From Psychrobacter glacincola (lineage in GTDB: Bacteria; Pseudomonadota; Gammaproteobacteria; Pseudomonadales; Moraxellaceae): a stretch of 64,000 nt of DNA. The first letter of the stretch is position 1. Every line of letters begins with the position of its first letter. This document shows, piece by piece, positions 26,360 to 35,835 of this stretch. A program made the position numbers and the translations under genes. The notes beneath the pieces were generated by a model. It had not been told where the DNA came from. It saw only the letters and a program-made list of their open reading frames with translations, and made no database searches. The stretch is from the NCBI GenBank assembly GCA_001411745.2, contig LIQB01000003.2, positions 709,078-773,077 of the forward strand, written 5' to 3'.

Positions 26360-27247
26360 CTAATAAGTAACATCCACTTTATCGCTGTAACGATAGGTAC
26401 GTATCAAACGCAGCTCAACAATATCTTCCATGTCTTTGGTGAATTTACCAAAGGGTGCTGCTTGGCGTACCGATTGCTTTGCTGCTTCATCTAGTAATGT
26501 GGAGTTGGAGCTTTCAAGCAGACGTATGGCTTTAATATTACCATCACTACTAATGATGACCATAAGGCGCACTTCGCCCGTGATACCTTGTGCCCGCGCC
26601 TGCATGGGATAATGCAAATTCCCAATGCGTTCGACATGCTCACGGAAGGTATTAATATAATCAGCCGCGGCACCACGCGTCGTCGAGTTGCTATCGACCG
26701 TCACGACTTTTGATTTGGTTGCATAGACTTGCTGACGTTGAGAAAGCTGTGTCTCTAAGGTAGCAATTTGTTTACGCAGACGCTCTTCTTGCGCCATCAT
26801 ATCATCTTGTGTTTGCTTGCTATCATTATCAGACTCCACACTCGCTTGACGCCAGCTTAAGGTGGTACGCAGATAGCTTTCTTGATAATGCTGCTGGCGG
26901 ACTTGACGCTGCAGGCTAATCACATCTTGCGTCTCACTTATTTGCTCAGCAGACAATGGGCTGATTTGGTCGTTCTCTTGTCTTAATTGCTCCTCCACTG
27001 TGCCGCCACCTTCTTGGGAGGCATTAGCAATAAAGTGAGCGTCTTCATTTGGCTGCATATTGTCGGTTAGCGCTTTTGCCACATCTTGCATCATTGCCGC
27101 AGGATCTTTGCCCATCGAAAAGCCAATACCAAAAATAATAATGGCGTGTACGGCCACAGCGATAACGATGGCCACCGGTAAACTAACATCCCGCTTAGGT
27201 GCTTGCGCGGAAAAATGATAGCTTTGTGAATCTTTGATATAGGCCAC
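26360..27247 (-). CDS. TonB-family C-terminal domain protein
   Basis: A 295-residue protein with one N-terminal membrane helix (about residues 22-45), a long Gln/Glu-rich periplasmic region with coiled-coil character (about 75-185), and a TonB-type C-terminal domain (YPMQARAQGITGEVRLMVIISSDGNI, then LDEAAKQSVRQAAPFGKF). TonB proteins pass proton-motive energy to outer-membrane transporters. Here the usual proline-rich spacer is replaced by the coiled coil, and no exbB or exbD is adjacent, so it may be a dedicated or TonB-like protein of another role. I assign the family but not a receptor. Confidence 0.78.
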   Translation of the reverse strand: MAYIKDSQSYHFSAQAPKRDVSLPVAIVIAVAVHAIIIFGIGFSMGKDPAAMMQDVAKALTDNMQPNEDAHFIANASQEGGGTVEEQLRQENDQISPLSAEQISETQDVISLQRQVRQQHYQESYLRTTLSWRQASVESDNDSKQTQDDMMAQEERLRKQIATLETQLSQRQQVYATKSKVVTVDSNSTTRGAAADYINTFREHVERIGNLHYPMQARAQGITGEVRLMVIISSDGNIKAIRLLESSNSTLLDEAAKQSVRQAAPFGKFTKDMEDIVELRLIRTYRYSDKVDVTY

Positions 27248-27775
27248 AATGGGTCTCAGCTTATGAATATGAGCTTATAAATACAAGACAGCAAGTAATA
27301 AGCGTTATGATAATGGACAGGATTTATGCTGGCGCTATCATAACATGACATAGAATTCTGTCGCTAGCACAACCGTTGCCGACTCATTTTAATCCGCTCA
27401 CACATTATTTGTCTCCTTTGGTCAATTTATTGACAAGCTGAACCAGCAAAAATGATATAACACCAATGCGGCTATGTCATCGCTAGACCGTATTTTGAAC
27501 ATATAAGCATTGCCAATTAAATGATTTGCGACAAAACCCATGTGTCCATTTTGAAGCCATCATATTTGTTATATACTGTTTTATAATTTTTGTGTCATTA
27601 GGGTAGGTTAAACAGGCGTAAATAAACTGGACAGATTATTGCTGATTAAGCAAAAACGCATGTAATGATCACTCGCCAGCTTTCATTAAAGAACAGTCTG
27701 TCTGTCATTTTTTAATCAGTCGCTCTTTATGCCATTGAATCAGCTACCTCCCCTATAATTATAAGGATAATAAGT
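27248..27775. other. Divergent spacer upstream of the unrecognised 259-residue gene
   Basis: These 528 bp are AT-rich and hold no convincing gene. They separate the TonB-like gene from the divergent gene at 27776. A TATAAT hexamer occurs at 27582-27587 without a well-placed -35 element, so I do not call a promoter. Confidence 0.5.
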
Positions 27776-28555
27776 TTGAGTGATTTTGATAACAGGGATA
27801 ATTCAGACAATTTTGATGAATTTTTTGAAAATATGGGCTATTGTTTCGACGAATCATTTAGCGATGGTTGGGAGCGCCTTACCCAATCAATCAAACAGAT
27901 ATATCATAGAACAACTGATAAATTCGAAGATGAGTTGTCGCTGCCAGTGGCACAGATTTATGTCAATGATGCGCTGCAGAAGTTCGTCACTGATAATGTA
28001 AAAGCCATCTTAGAGTTACGTGTTGAGATGCATGATGACTGGTTTCGCTTATACTGTACGGTCGATGCTGGTGGCATTTATGCAGAGGTGGCGAGTAATT
28101 TTAGTTTGATTCATGTACAGCTCGATCGTAACGTCCAGCGATTTGTCTTTGGTCAACAGACTTATACTGATGTGCTAAATCTACGTTGTGAGTCGTTTAT
28201 TAAGCGCCAAGGTATCAAACTGTTTATTTGGTTTTATCACACTATTCTGAAAAAAGATCCTTTAGGCTTTATTCTCTCTTATATCAATATCGCCCGTGCA
28301 AAAGACGAGGTTATCTACCTTGATATCAATCGTTGGTTAAAAAAGAACAAGAAAATCATGAGCACTTTGCATAAAGTTCAAGTCAACTATGGCGAGCTTG
28401 AAGAAGAGCAAATGATTTTGAAAACTCAAATCAATTATCGTGATTTATTGGCTGCCAGCAGTAACGAAGATATTATTAGCGATGATGATGAGCCTGAGCT
28501 GATGCAAGGCCCTATTAACCCCATAGATGACGCTACCGAACCGAGTCAGGTATAA
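27776..28555 (+). CDS. Unrecognised cytoplasmic protein, 259 residues
   Basis: I do not recognise this protein. It starts with an acidic, Asp/Asn/Phe-rich segment (residues 1-35), has no signal peptide or membrane helix, and its middle (about 45-200) alternates charged and aromatic residues in a way expected of a folded alpha/beta domain (for example WFRLYCTVDAGGIYAEVASNFSLIHVQ). A Lys-rich helix (RWLKKNKKIMSTLHKVQ) and an acidic C terminus follow. The start is a TTG with AAGGAT eight bases upstream. It stands alone between a divergent TonB-like gene and the convergent fpr, ended by the hairpin at 28592-28644. Confidence 0.7.
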   Translation: MSDFDNRDNSDNFDEFFENMGYCFDESFSDGWERLTQSIKQIYHRTTDKFEDELSLPVAQIYVNDALQKFVTDNVKAILELRVEMHDDWFRLYCTVDAGGIYAEVASNFSLIHVQLDRNVQRFVFGQQTYTDVLNLRCESFIKRQGIKLFIWFYHTILKKDPLGFILSYINIARAKDEVIYLDINRWLKKNKKIMSTLHKVQVNYGELEEEQMILKTQINYRDLLAASSNEDIISDDDEPELMQGPINPIDDATEPSQV

Positions 28556-28591
28556 ATCCCTCAGTATACAAATGACGTTTTTTACTTAGCA

Positions 28592-28644
28592 AAAAAGCGC
28601 TGACACTTAGAGACTATTATTGTCTTTTAGAGTCAGCGCTTTTT
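28592..28644. terminator. Bidirectional terminator before fpr
   Basis: Thirteen-base arms AAAAAGCGCTGAC (28592-28604) and GTCAGCGCTTTTT (28632-28644), with a 27-base loop that can pair further inside (AGAC with GTCT). T-runs on both strands serve the convergent gene at 27776 and fpr. Confidence 0.87.
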
Positions 28645-28695
28645 ATCAAGCAAATTTTCAATGTCTTCTAGAGCGTGCCGTCATCAATCATGCAA

Positions 28696-29526
28696 CTACC
28701 AGTAATTTTCTACCGCAATATTGCCCTCGCCGCGACGATTCATCACCAAACCTAAAGTCTTGAGCGCTTCTTTGGTATCTTCCACCATGTCTGGATTGCC
28801 ACATAACATGACGTGCGTGCTATCAACATCCAAGGCGATGCCCGCTCGCTCTTGTAGCGTGCCATCCAGCAGCAGCTTGGGCAAACGCTCTGTCATTGCG
28901 CCTTCGACAGGTTCACGGGTAACGATGGGAATAAATATTAGTTTTGCAGGATTGTCAACTAGAGAACCAAAGTCTTCTTGCAAACTTTCAATCTTGTCGA
29001 TATAGGCAAGCTCTTCTATCGAGCGCGCGCTATAGGCCAAGATGATGTGCTCATAATCTTCCCAAGTTTTTAAATCTTGCAGCATTGATAAAAATGGTGC
29101 CAAGCCTGTTCCAGTCGCGAGCAGCCATAAATCTTTTGGTAAAGGCTTTTGATAACGTGCTAACGTCAAAAAACCAAACGGCATGGTATTAAGCAGCAGC
29201 TCATCGCCCACTTCTAAATGCTGCAACTGCGACGTAAATGCACCATCAGGAATTACGATAGAGAAAAATTCTAATACTTCATCAAACGGCGAAGAGACGA
29301 TGGAATAAGCCCGAAAGATGTCTTCATCAAGCGCGGCATCAGTCTTTTCATCAAGTGTGTTTTCTTGCTGCTTATAGTAGTTTAACTGACTGGGATTAAC
29401 GCCCAAGCGTACAAACTGCCCCGCAGTAAACTTAAAGCTATCAGGACGGCTGACAGTGAAGCTAAATAGGTTTGGCGTCCACGTAGTCTTACTAAGCACG
29501 GTTACTGCCTGAATATTATCACTCAT
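28696..29526 (-). CDS. fpr: Ferredoxin/flavodoxin-NADP+ reductase
   Basis: A 276-residue FAD reductase that moves electrons between NADPH and ferredoxin or flavodoxin. FAD-binding FRAYSIVSSP and the LLATGTGLAPFLSML NADP-binding loop are clear, as are AYSARSIEELAY, LCGNPDMV and the terminal RRGEGNIAVENYW, where the aromatic end stacks on FAD. An insertion of about 20 charged residues (QENTLDEKTDAALDED) sits before RAYS and makes the protein somewhat longer than the E. coli enzyme of about 248. The gene follows the nuo operon on the same strand but is separated from it by a strong terminator. Confidence 0.92.
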   Translation of the reverse strand: MSDNIQAVTVLSKTTWTPNLFSFTVSRPDSFKFTAGQFVRLGVNPSQLNYYKQQENTLDEKTDAALDEDIFRAYSIVSSPFDEVLEFFSIVIPDGAFTSQLQHLEVGDELLLNTMPFGFLTLARYQKPLPKDLWLLATGTGLAPFLSMLQDLKTWEDYEHIILAYSARSIEELAYIDKIESLQEDFGSLVDNPAKLIFIPIVTREPVEGAMTERLPKLLLDGTLQERAGIALDVDSTHVMLCGNPDMVEDTKEALKTLGLVMNRRGEGNIAVENYW

Positions 29527-29590
29527 AAGAATTATCGACTCACTTTTTAGTAATCATTATTTTTATCAAGACTTTGAACGACACAAAATA

Positions 29591-29628
29591 AAAGATGCGC
29601 CAAGCTTATCACAAAGCTGGCGCATCTT
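29591..29628 (-). terminator. Terminator of the nuo operon
   Basis: Arms AAGATGCGCCA (29592-29602) and TGGCGCATCTT (29618-29628) with further GC pairs toward the loop. Read on the minus strand, the hairpin is followed by TTATTTTGTGT. It lies 65 bp after the nuoN stop. Confidence 0.88.
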
Positions 29629-29693
29629 GGGTTTCTGACCGTAATAACAGATAAGCAGCGGTATCAGTATACCCCTACTTACCCTTTTGCTAT

Positions 29694-31172
29694 TTACCAA
29701 ATACGTGCCAGACTTGCCCATTCAATCATGCTGTTTGGCAAAATACCAAAGAAGATAATCATCGCAGTCACCGCAATAACCATGATCCCGCCAGTACGCA
29801 TCGCCCATTGGCTAGAAACGTCAAACTCAATGAACTGTTTAGGACGTTTAAAGAGGGTGAGCATCACACGTAAATAATAGAATAAGCCGATTGCACTACC
29901 CAAGATAATCATCGCTGCTAAGAACCAGTTGGTTCCTTGTACCGCTGCCAATATCGCAAATAGCTTGGTAATAAAGCCTGCGGTCAACGGAATGCCTGCC
30001 AATGACAACATCATAATAGTCATAACCGCAGTCAATACGGGACGACGCCAAAACAGCCCTTGATAATGAGTCAGCTCATCAGCCTCACCAGATAAACGAT
30101 AAGGGCTCGACATCAAGGTTACAACGCCAAAGGCACCGATAGAGGTTAATGCATAAACCGCCATATACATACTAGAGATACTATCCGCTGCCGCGCCGAT
30201 ACTGACGATGACAATCAACACATAACCCATATGGGCAATGGATGAATAACCCAATAGGCGTTTGAGGCTGGTTTGACGTACTGCTAATAAGTTACCAATC
30301 AAAATAGATAAAGTTGCCATGACCATTAACAGCATTTGCACCGATGGCAATGCCAATAAAGACGTATCGATTAAGAAACGAACCGCCAAGCCCATCATAG
30401 CTACTTTTGATACCGATGCTAAAAAGGTAGCGATTGGTGCTGGAGCGCCTTCGTATACATCTGGTGTCCACATATGAAACGGCGCAGCAGAGAGTTTGAA
30501 GGCGATACCAAACATCATCATCGCCGCACCAAGTATCAGTAGTGGCGACTCAAAAACATCACCTAATACCATACTGATTGGTTTAAAGGCGAGCGAGCCT
30601 ACTTCGGCGTAGATAAATGCCATACCCATGAGCAATGTCGCCGATGCCGTCGCTGACAGCACCAAGTATTTCAGACCCGATTCGAGCGAGCGGTTGCGCA
30701 TATAGGTATATGACAGCATGCCGTATAGCGGTATAGACAGCATCTCTAAGCTCATAAAGAATGACGCTAAATGCTGAGCACTGACCATCAGTAAAGCACC
30801 AATCGTCGATAGCAACATGAGCAAATATAGCTCTTCTTTATTATCTTTGAGGTTGGCGAGATACGCATAAGACAACGTACAACAAGCCAATGCACAGATA
30901 AAAATAATCACCATATTAAACTGAGCAAAGTTATCAATAACGAATAGCTGCTCAGCGTTTGGTACGAGATTACCGCTATTCACCATACCAGTCATTTGCC
31001 CAATGAGGGTAAATAGACCAATATTTAAGCCGACGACCGTTATCGTACCAGTCACCATATGTGAGCGTTTAATTGCGATGGCAATCATGACCACCAATAC
31101 CGTAATAACAACGGCAATGATTGGCGCATAAGGCAACAATCCCATCAAATCATTCATCGTAATATCATTCAT
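29694..31172 (-). CDS. nuoN: NADH-quinone oxidoreductase subunit N
   Basis: One of the three antiporter-like proton-pumping subunits in the membrane arm of complex I. The 492-residue product has about 14 hydrophobic segments and the shared antiporter core: the conserved glutamate in MSLEMLSIPLYGML, the lysine in the FKLSAAPFHMWTPDVYEGAP segment and the RLLGYSSIAHMGY helix. It is the last gene of the operon, four bases downstream of nuoM. Length is normal for the subunit. Confidence 0.96.
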   Translation of the reverse strand: MNDITMNDLMGLLPYAPIIAVVITVLVVMIAIAIKRSHMVTGTITVVGLNIGLFTLIGQMTGMVNSGNLVPNAEQLFVIDNFAQFNMVIIFICALACCTLSYAYLANLKDNKEELYLLMLLSTIGALLMVSAQHLASFFMSLEMLSIPLYGMLSYTYMRNRSLESGLKYLVLSATASATLLMGMAFIYAEVGSLAFKPISMVLGDVFESPLLILGAAMMMFGIAFKLSAAPFHMWTPDVYEGAPAPIATFLASVSKVAMMGLAVRFLIDTSLLALPSVQMLLMVMATLSILIGNLLAVRQTSLKRLLGYSSIAHMGYVLIVIVSIGAAADSISSMYMAVYALTSIGAFGVVTLMSSPYRLSGEADELTHYQGLFWRRPVLTAVMTIMMLSLAGIPLTAGFITKLFAILAAVQGTNWFLAAMIILGSAIGLFYYLRVMLTLFKRPKQFIEFDVSSQWAMRTGGIMVIAVTAMIIFFGILPNSMIEWASLARIW

Positions 31173-31175
31173 GAC

Positions 31176-32801
31176 TTAACGTGCCTCCATTGCATCAAGC
31201 AGTTGCGACGCATCTACTTGTGTGACTTGACTGTATATATAAGCATTATTGATCCACTGCATCGCATGACTTGACGTATCAAGGAACGGCTGTGGATATA
31301 GACCAAGCCATACCAAGCCTGCAGCGAGCATCAATAACAATGACAACTCACGCTTACCCAAATCTTTTAATGGACGCGTAGGCAAACCATGTGCTTTGGT
31401 TTCTTGCATGGCGACTGCTTCGATGTTGTTTTTGCCAAATAATGCACGGTGAATCAAAATAAGCGAGTATAGCCCTGCTAGTACCAGACTGAATGTTGCA
31501 AAGACCACAAATACTGGATACTGAGCAAAAGCACCAAATAAAATCATGAACTCGCCGATGAAGTTACCTGTGCCCGGAATACCGAGCAACGCGGCACAGA
31601 AGAACATCAGTATCGGTGCGTAGTAACGGAACTGACCCCACATACCACCCATCAAGGTTAAATCACGCGTATGTAGACGCTCATATAACTGCCCTGCCAT
31701 GATGAATAGCGCTGCTGAGCTTAAGCCATGTGCTAGCATCTGAATCATCAGACCTTGCAAGCTTAATAAAGTACCCGCATAAATTGCTAATACCACAAAG
31801 CCCATGTGCGAAATACTGGTATAAGCGAGCAAACGCTTCATATCGGTCTGCATAAAGGCGAGCCATGCACCATAGAAGATACCAATGGTACCCAAGGTCA
31901 TCGCAATCGGTGCAAAATCTTGTGATGCTGCTGGAAATAATGGCAAGACAAAACGAATCAAACCATAAGCGGCGGTTTTAATTAATACCCCTGCCAAATC
32001 CACCGAACCTGCCGTTGGGGCTTGTGCGTGCGCATCTGGCAACCAGCCATGAAAAGGAATAATCGGCAACTTAACCGCAAAGCCAATAAAGAAGCACAAC
32101 ATGATCGGATATTCCCAGCCGCCAAGTGACGTACCGAGCAAATCATTATAATTAAAGCTCACCACCCCTTTTTGAGCGTAGCTGATAATGACCAATATCA
32201 AGATCCCGACCAGCATAATAAGCCCAGACGCTTGGGTATAAATAAAGAACTTAGTCGCTGCGTATTCCTTGGTTTTGCCAACCACATCATGACCCCAAAT
32301 CGCGATCAAGAAGTAGATGGGAACCAGCATCATCTCCCAAAAGAAGAAGAACAAGAACAGATCAATGGCTAAGAACACACCAATGACGCCGCCCAAACTC
32401 CACAAAAGGTTGAGATGGAAAAAGCCGACTCGACGCTGAATCTCATTCCACGAACAAGCTACTGCAGCAATACCGAGCAATCCTGTTAACGCCACCATCA
32501 TCAGCGACAAGCCATCCATCGCTAAATGGAAGCTAATACCAAAAGTCGGTATCCATGGCACACTAAATTCAGCGACCCAAGGCACAGCAGCGTCTGGCGC
32601 AATCACTTGCTTACTCATGCCGCTAAAGTCGCCGTATTGCCACAGCACTAGCGACAATACAAAGGTCAACGTCATACCGATTAGAGCAATCCATCGCGGC
32701 AGACGTTTATTAAAGCGCTCGACCAACCAACATAACAACCCGGCAATAAAGGGAATTGCAATTAATGCTGGTAGCATCCACGTTTGTTGTAACTCAATCA
32801 T
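31176..32801 (-). CDS. nuoM: NADH-quinone oxidoreductase subunit M
   Basis: Second antiporter-like subunit of the complex I membrane arm, 541 residues with about 14 membrane segments. Key stretches are FFFWEMMLVPIYFLIAIWG (pump glutamate), FAVKLPIIPFHGWLPDAHAQAPTAGSV (pump lysine and the helix-breaking prolines) and MKRLLAYTSISHMGFV. The ATG is one base after the nuoL stop. A C-terminal tail of about 30 residues (YIYSQVTQVDASQLLDAMEAR) extends slightly beyond the membrane domain. Confidence 0.96.
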   Translation of the reverse strand: MIELQQTWMLPALIAIPFIAGLLCWLVERFNKRLPRWIALIGMTLTFVLSLVLWQYGDFSGMSKQVIAPDAAVPWVAEFSVPWIPTFGISFHLAMDGLSLMMVALTGLLGIAAVACSWNEIQRRVGFFHLNLLWSLGGVIGVFLAIDLFLFFFFWEMMLVPIYFLIAIWGHDVVGKTKEYAATKFFIYTQASGLIMLVGILILVIISYAQKGVVSFNYNDLLGTSLGGWEYPIMLCFFIGFAVKLPIIPFHGWLPDAHAQAPTAGSVDLAGVLIKTAAYGLIRFVLPLFPAASQDFAPIAMTLGTIGIFYGAWLAFMQTDMKRLLAYTSISHMGFVVLAIYAGTLLSLQGLMIQMLAHGLSSAALFIMAGQLYERLHTRDLTLMGGMWGQFRYYAPILMFFCAALLGIPGTGNFIGEFMILFGAFAQYPVFVVFATFSLVLAGLYSLILIHRALFGKNNIEAVAMQETKAHGLPTRPLKDLGKRELSLLLMLAAGLVWLGLYPQPFLDTSSHAMQWINNAYIYSQVTQVDASQLLDAMEAR

Positions 32802-32802
32802 C

Positions 32803-34677
32803 TTATACCACCGTCATCATTACCAGCACTAGTAATACAGCCATGCCCAAGCCAAAGCTTGCAGCGTAACCTCGAAGTGACCCAGTTTGCGTCGCAGACA
32901 ATACCTTATTACCAGCAGATGCCAGCTTAGGTAAAACGAGCCACGCTTTATCAAAAGGGTCGGCTTTAAATAAGCGGCCGATGAACAAAAAGGGTTTTAC
33001 AAAAATTACATCGTATAGCGCATCAAAACCTAGACCATGATAACACCAGTGATATAGCGCCCCACCAACACGTGAGCGCTTAAAGCGGGTGAGCATGCGA
33101 CCTTTATCCACCACATATAATAGCGCCGCTATTATTAGACCAGCCAGCATCGCACCCATGGCGATAAACTCAGCCGTATGCTTACCATGTGCTTGACCAG
33201 CCACTTCTAATAAGTGCCCAACACTCTCTGGCAAGACGCCTTGTAATGGCGGAGTAATAAATGCGCCCACTGCCGTTGATAATACGAGCAACACACTAAG
33301 TGGCAGCCAATACGACACACCAGATAACTTATGCGCGTGCGTTTTCTCTTCACCAAAGAAGATAATCCAAATCATACGGAAAGTATAAAGTGCGGTTAAG
33401 AAAGCACCGAATACACCCATATAGAATAAAACCATGTGACCTGTTGCATAACTCTCCCAAAGAATCGCTTCTTTAGAATAAAAGCCGACCGTGACCCAAG
33501 GTATCGCCGCCAATGCACCTCCACCGACGATATAGCACCAAAATACCAATGGTATCTTTTTACGTAGACCGCCCATCTTAAAGATGTTTTGCTCATGGTG
33601 TACCGCAAGGATGACGGCACCTGATGATAAGAATAACAGGGCTTTAAAGAAAGCATGGGTCATCAAATGGAAGATAGCGCCTTGCCACGCGCCAACGCCG
33701 AGTGCTAAGAACATATAGCCAATTTGGCTCATCGTTGAGTAAGCAAGAATACGTTTGATGTCGGTTTGTGCCAGTGCACAGAATCCAGCAACGACCAACG
33801 TCAATGCCCCGACGCCGCCGACCCAATATAATAAAATACCAGGGGTCAGCTCAAACAATGGATGTAGACGAGCGATTAAATAAACACCTGCCGTGACCAT
33901 CGTTGCCGCATGAATAAGCGCTGATACTGGCGTCGGACCTGCCATCGCATCAGCAAGCCATGTATGTAGTGGTAGTTGCGCTGATTTACCCATTGCGCCG
34001 CCAACTAACATCATGGTTGTCAACATCATCGTTGGATTGTTGATATCAAACACTTCTGGCGCACGGGTAATAATCTCTTGAATATTAAGCGTACCAAATT
34101 CACGGAATAATAAAAACAGACCGAAGGCTAAGAATACATCACCTACGCGCGTCACCGTAAAGGCTTTCATCGCTGCAAGACCATTGGCGCGGTCATGGTA
34201 ATAAAAACCGATCAGTAAGTACGAACAGATACCAACGCCTTCCCAGCCAAGATAAAGCAAGAACAAGTTATCTGCCAAGACTAGCAATAACATGCTGGCG
34301 ACGAACAAATTCATATAGCTAAAGAAGCGGGCAAATCCAGTGTCGCCTTTCATATACCAAGCGGCAAAGAGATGGATTAAAAAGCCAATCCCAGTGATGA
34401 CACCCGTCATCGTCAGTGCCAAACCATCAAAGCTCAGACCGAAACTTGGGGCAAAATCCCCGACTTGGAACCATGTCCAAAGCGGAATCTCTATGACTGT
34501 TCCTGCTGGATTATTGGTTAAAAAAGTATAACTAACGATTAGCGTGCATAGTGCTGATAACAGCATACTACCGACACCGACAATCGCTGCCACCTGCTCT
34601 GTTAGCTTGTCGCGTATAAAGGCTAAAATCAAAAAGCCAACGAGCGGGAATATAAAGGTTAATGGTAATAAACTCAT
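32803..34677 (-). CDS. nuoL: NADH-quinone oxidoreductase subunit L
   Basis: The distal antiporter-like subunit of complex I, 624 residues. It carries LGWEGVGICSYLLIGFYY, GKSAQLPLHTWLADAMAGPTPVSALIHAATMVTAGVYLI and RILAYSTMSQIGYMFLALG, the core of proton channel and discontinuous helices. The C-terminal third contains the long amphipathic lateral helix that spans NuoM and NuoN, followed by a last membrane segment. Length matches E. coli NuoL (613) closely. Confidence 0.96.
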   Translation of the reverse strand: MSLLPLTFIFPLVGFLILAFIRDKLTEQVAAIVGVGSMLLSALCTLIVSYTFLTNNPAGTVIEIPLWTWFQVGDFAPSFGLSFDGLALTMTGVITGIGFLIHLFAAWYMKGDTGFARFFSYMNLFVASMLLLVLADNLFLLYLGWEGVGICSYLLIGFYYHDRANGLAAMKAFTVTRVGDVFLAFGLFLLFREFGTLNIQEIITRAPEVFDINNPTMMLTTMMLVGGAMGKSAQLPLHTWLADAMAGPTPVSALIHAATMVTAGVYLIARLHPLFELTPGILLYWVGGVGALTLVVAGFCALAQTDIKRILAYSTMSQIGYMFLALGVGAWQGAIFHLMTHAFFKALLFLSSGAVILAVHHEQNIFKMGGLRKKIPLVFWCYIVGGGALAAIPWVTVGFYSKEAILWESYATGHMVLFYMGVFGAFLTALYTFRMIWIIFFGEEKTHAHKLSGVSYWLPLSVLLVLSTAVGAFITPPLQGVLPESVGHLLEVAGQAHGKHTAEFIAMGAMLAGLIIAALLYVVDKGRMLTRFKRSRVGGALYHWCYHGLGFDALYDVIFVKPFLFIGRLFKADPFDKAWLVLPKLASAGNKVLSATQTGSLRGYAASFGLGMAVLLVLVMMTVV

Positions 34678-34681
34678 GACA

Positions 34682-35089
34682 TCATCCTTTCATCTCATTG
34701 GCGCTATCGACATCGAGATGCCCACGCTGATGATAAAACCGCAATAATATTGCCAAACCAATGGCGGCCTCTGCTGCTGCCAAGGTCAAAATAAAGATAA
34801 ACATAATCTGTCCATCTGGATCAACCCAACGACTACCTGCCACCACAAATGCTAATGCTGTTGCATTCATCATGATCTCAAGGCTCATTAGCATAAATAG
34901 GAAGTTACGTCGTACCATGACGCCGCACAGACCAATGGCAAATAAGATACCTGCCAAAATCAGTCCATGGCTCATGGGTATCATGCCAAGTACATTCTGC
35001 GCCTCAGCAACTGGCTGTACTAAGCCTGCTACCTCGTGGGCAAACGGCACGTTTGACACATCTTGTGCCACGCTCGCTGCTAGTACCAT
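34682..35089 (-). CDS. nuoK: NADH-quinone oxidoreductase subunit K, extended N terminus
   Basis: Small three-helix membrane subunit of complex I with the two conserved glutamates ([15 protein letters not shown] and [14 protein letters not shown]). The core, beginning [12 protein letters not shown], equals the usual 100-residue protein, but this frame adds 35 residues upstream (MVLAASVAQ onward). The longer start is supported: AAGGAG lies eight bases before it inside nuoJ, and its ATG overlaps the nuoJ stop as TAATG. The internal ATG at 34984 has no comparable site. The extension could act as an N-terminal presequence or extra loop; unknown. Confidence 0.93.
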   Translation of the reverse strand: MVLAASVAQDVSNVPFAHEVAGLVQPVAEAQNVLGMIPMSHGLILAGILFAIGLCGVMVRRNFLFMLMSLEIMMNATALAFVVAGSRWVDPDGQIMFIFILTLAAAEAAIGLAILLRFYHQRGHLDVDSANEMKG

Positions 35090-35835
35090 TAGTCTGACTC
35101 CTTGCGCGTGACTTTATTCACACCCAGCTGCGTACCTGCATTCATACTTACATAGTCATGCGGGTCAACATCTTTATATTCGTAAGGTTCTGCCATTTTC
35201 GCCGCGTCAGCATCTATAGACATGCCGTGATCATCGTAGTGTTTGATACTTGCGACATTAGCATTAGATCCTTGACTATCATTACTGTAGTTTGCATTAA
35301 CAGTAACCTCATCAGCGATAGACTCTTTACCCAAATGATAAGCGGCGACTAAGGCTGCCAATAGTAGCAATGCAGCCACTTCTATCAACATCACATATTT
35401 AGTAAATAGCACCGTACCGACTGCTTTGGCAGATATTGTCGAGCCACCAATCATTGCCGCTTCGTCATGACCCATACCAATCATCGCATACAGCACAACC
35501 GCGATAATAATCGTTAACCCTGTCGGTAGCGCCCAAGTACCAGCATCAAGCCAGCGCTCTTCACGCTCATCATTGCTCATACCTAAGTTCAGCATCATGA
35601 TGACAAAAACAAACAGCACCATAATGGCGCCGGCATAGACGACAATCTCTAACGCACCAGCAAATGGCGCGCCTAGGACGAAAAATATCCCTGCGATTGC
35701 CAGTAATGACACAATCATCGATAAGATAGCATGCACTGGATTGGCTTGAGTCACGACGCGCAGACTGGCAAATATGGCCACTGCTGCAAGCGAATAAAAC
35801 CCAGCCAGTTCAGGATGGTTCAAAATATTCATCAT
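35089..35835 (-). CDS. nuoJ: NADH-quinone oxidoreductase subunit J
   Basis: Membrane subunit J of complex I, 248 residues. The five-helix core includes [32 protein letters not shown] with the pi-bulge region that shapes the proton path. The C-terminal 75 residues ([18 protein letters not shown] to the end) are an acidic, polar tail beyond the last helix, longer than the E. coli protein of 184. The gene overlaps the end of nuoI by four bases and the start of nuoK at the stop codon. Confidence 0.94.
   Translation of the reverse strand: MMNILNHPELAGFYSLAAVAIFASLRVVTQANPVHAILSMIVSLLAIAGIFFVLGAPFAGALEIVVYAGAIMVLFVFVIMMLNLGMSNDEREERWLDAGTWALPTGLTIIIAVVLYAMIGMGHDEAAMIGGSTISAKAVGTVLFTKYVMLIEVAALLLLAALVAAYHLGKESIADEVTVNANYSNDSQGSNANVASIKHYDDHGMSIDADAAKMAEPYEYKDVDPHDYVSMNAGTQLGVNKVTRKESD

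Noticed and set aside
27541..27600. Promoter for the gene at 27776 using TATAAT at 27582
   Set aside because: No -35 hexamer is found at 15-19 bp; the spacing to TTGAAG is 25 bp.
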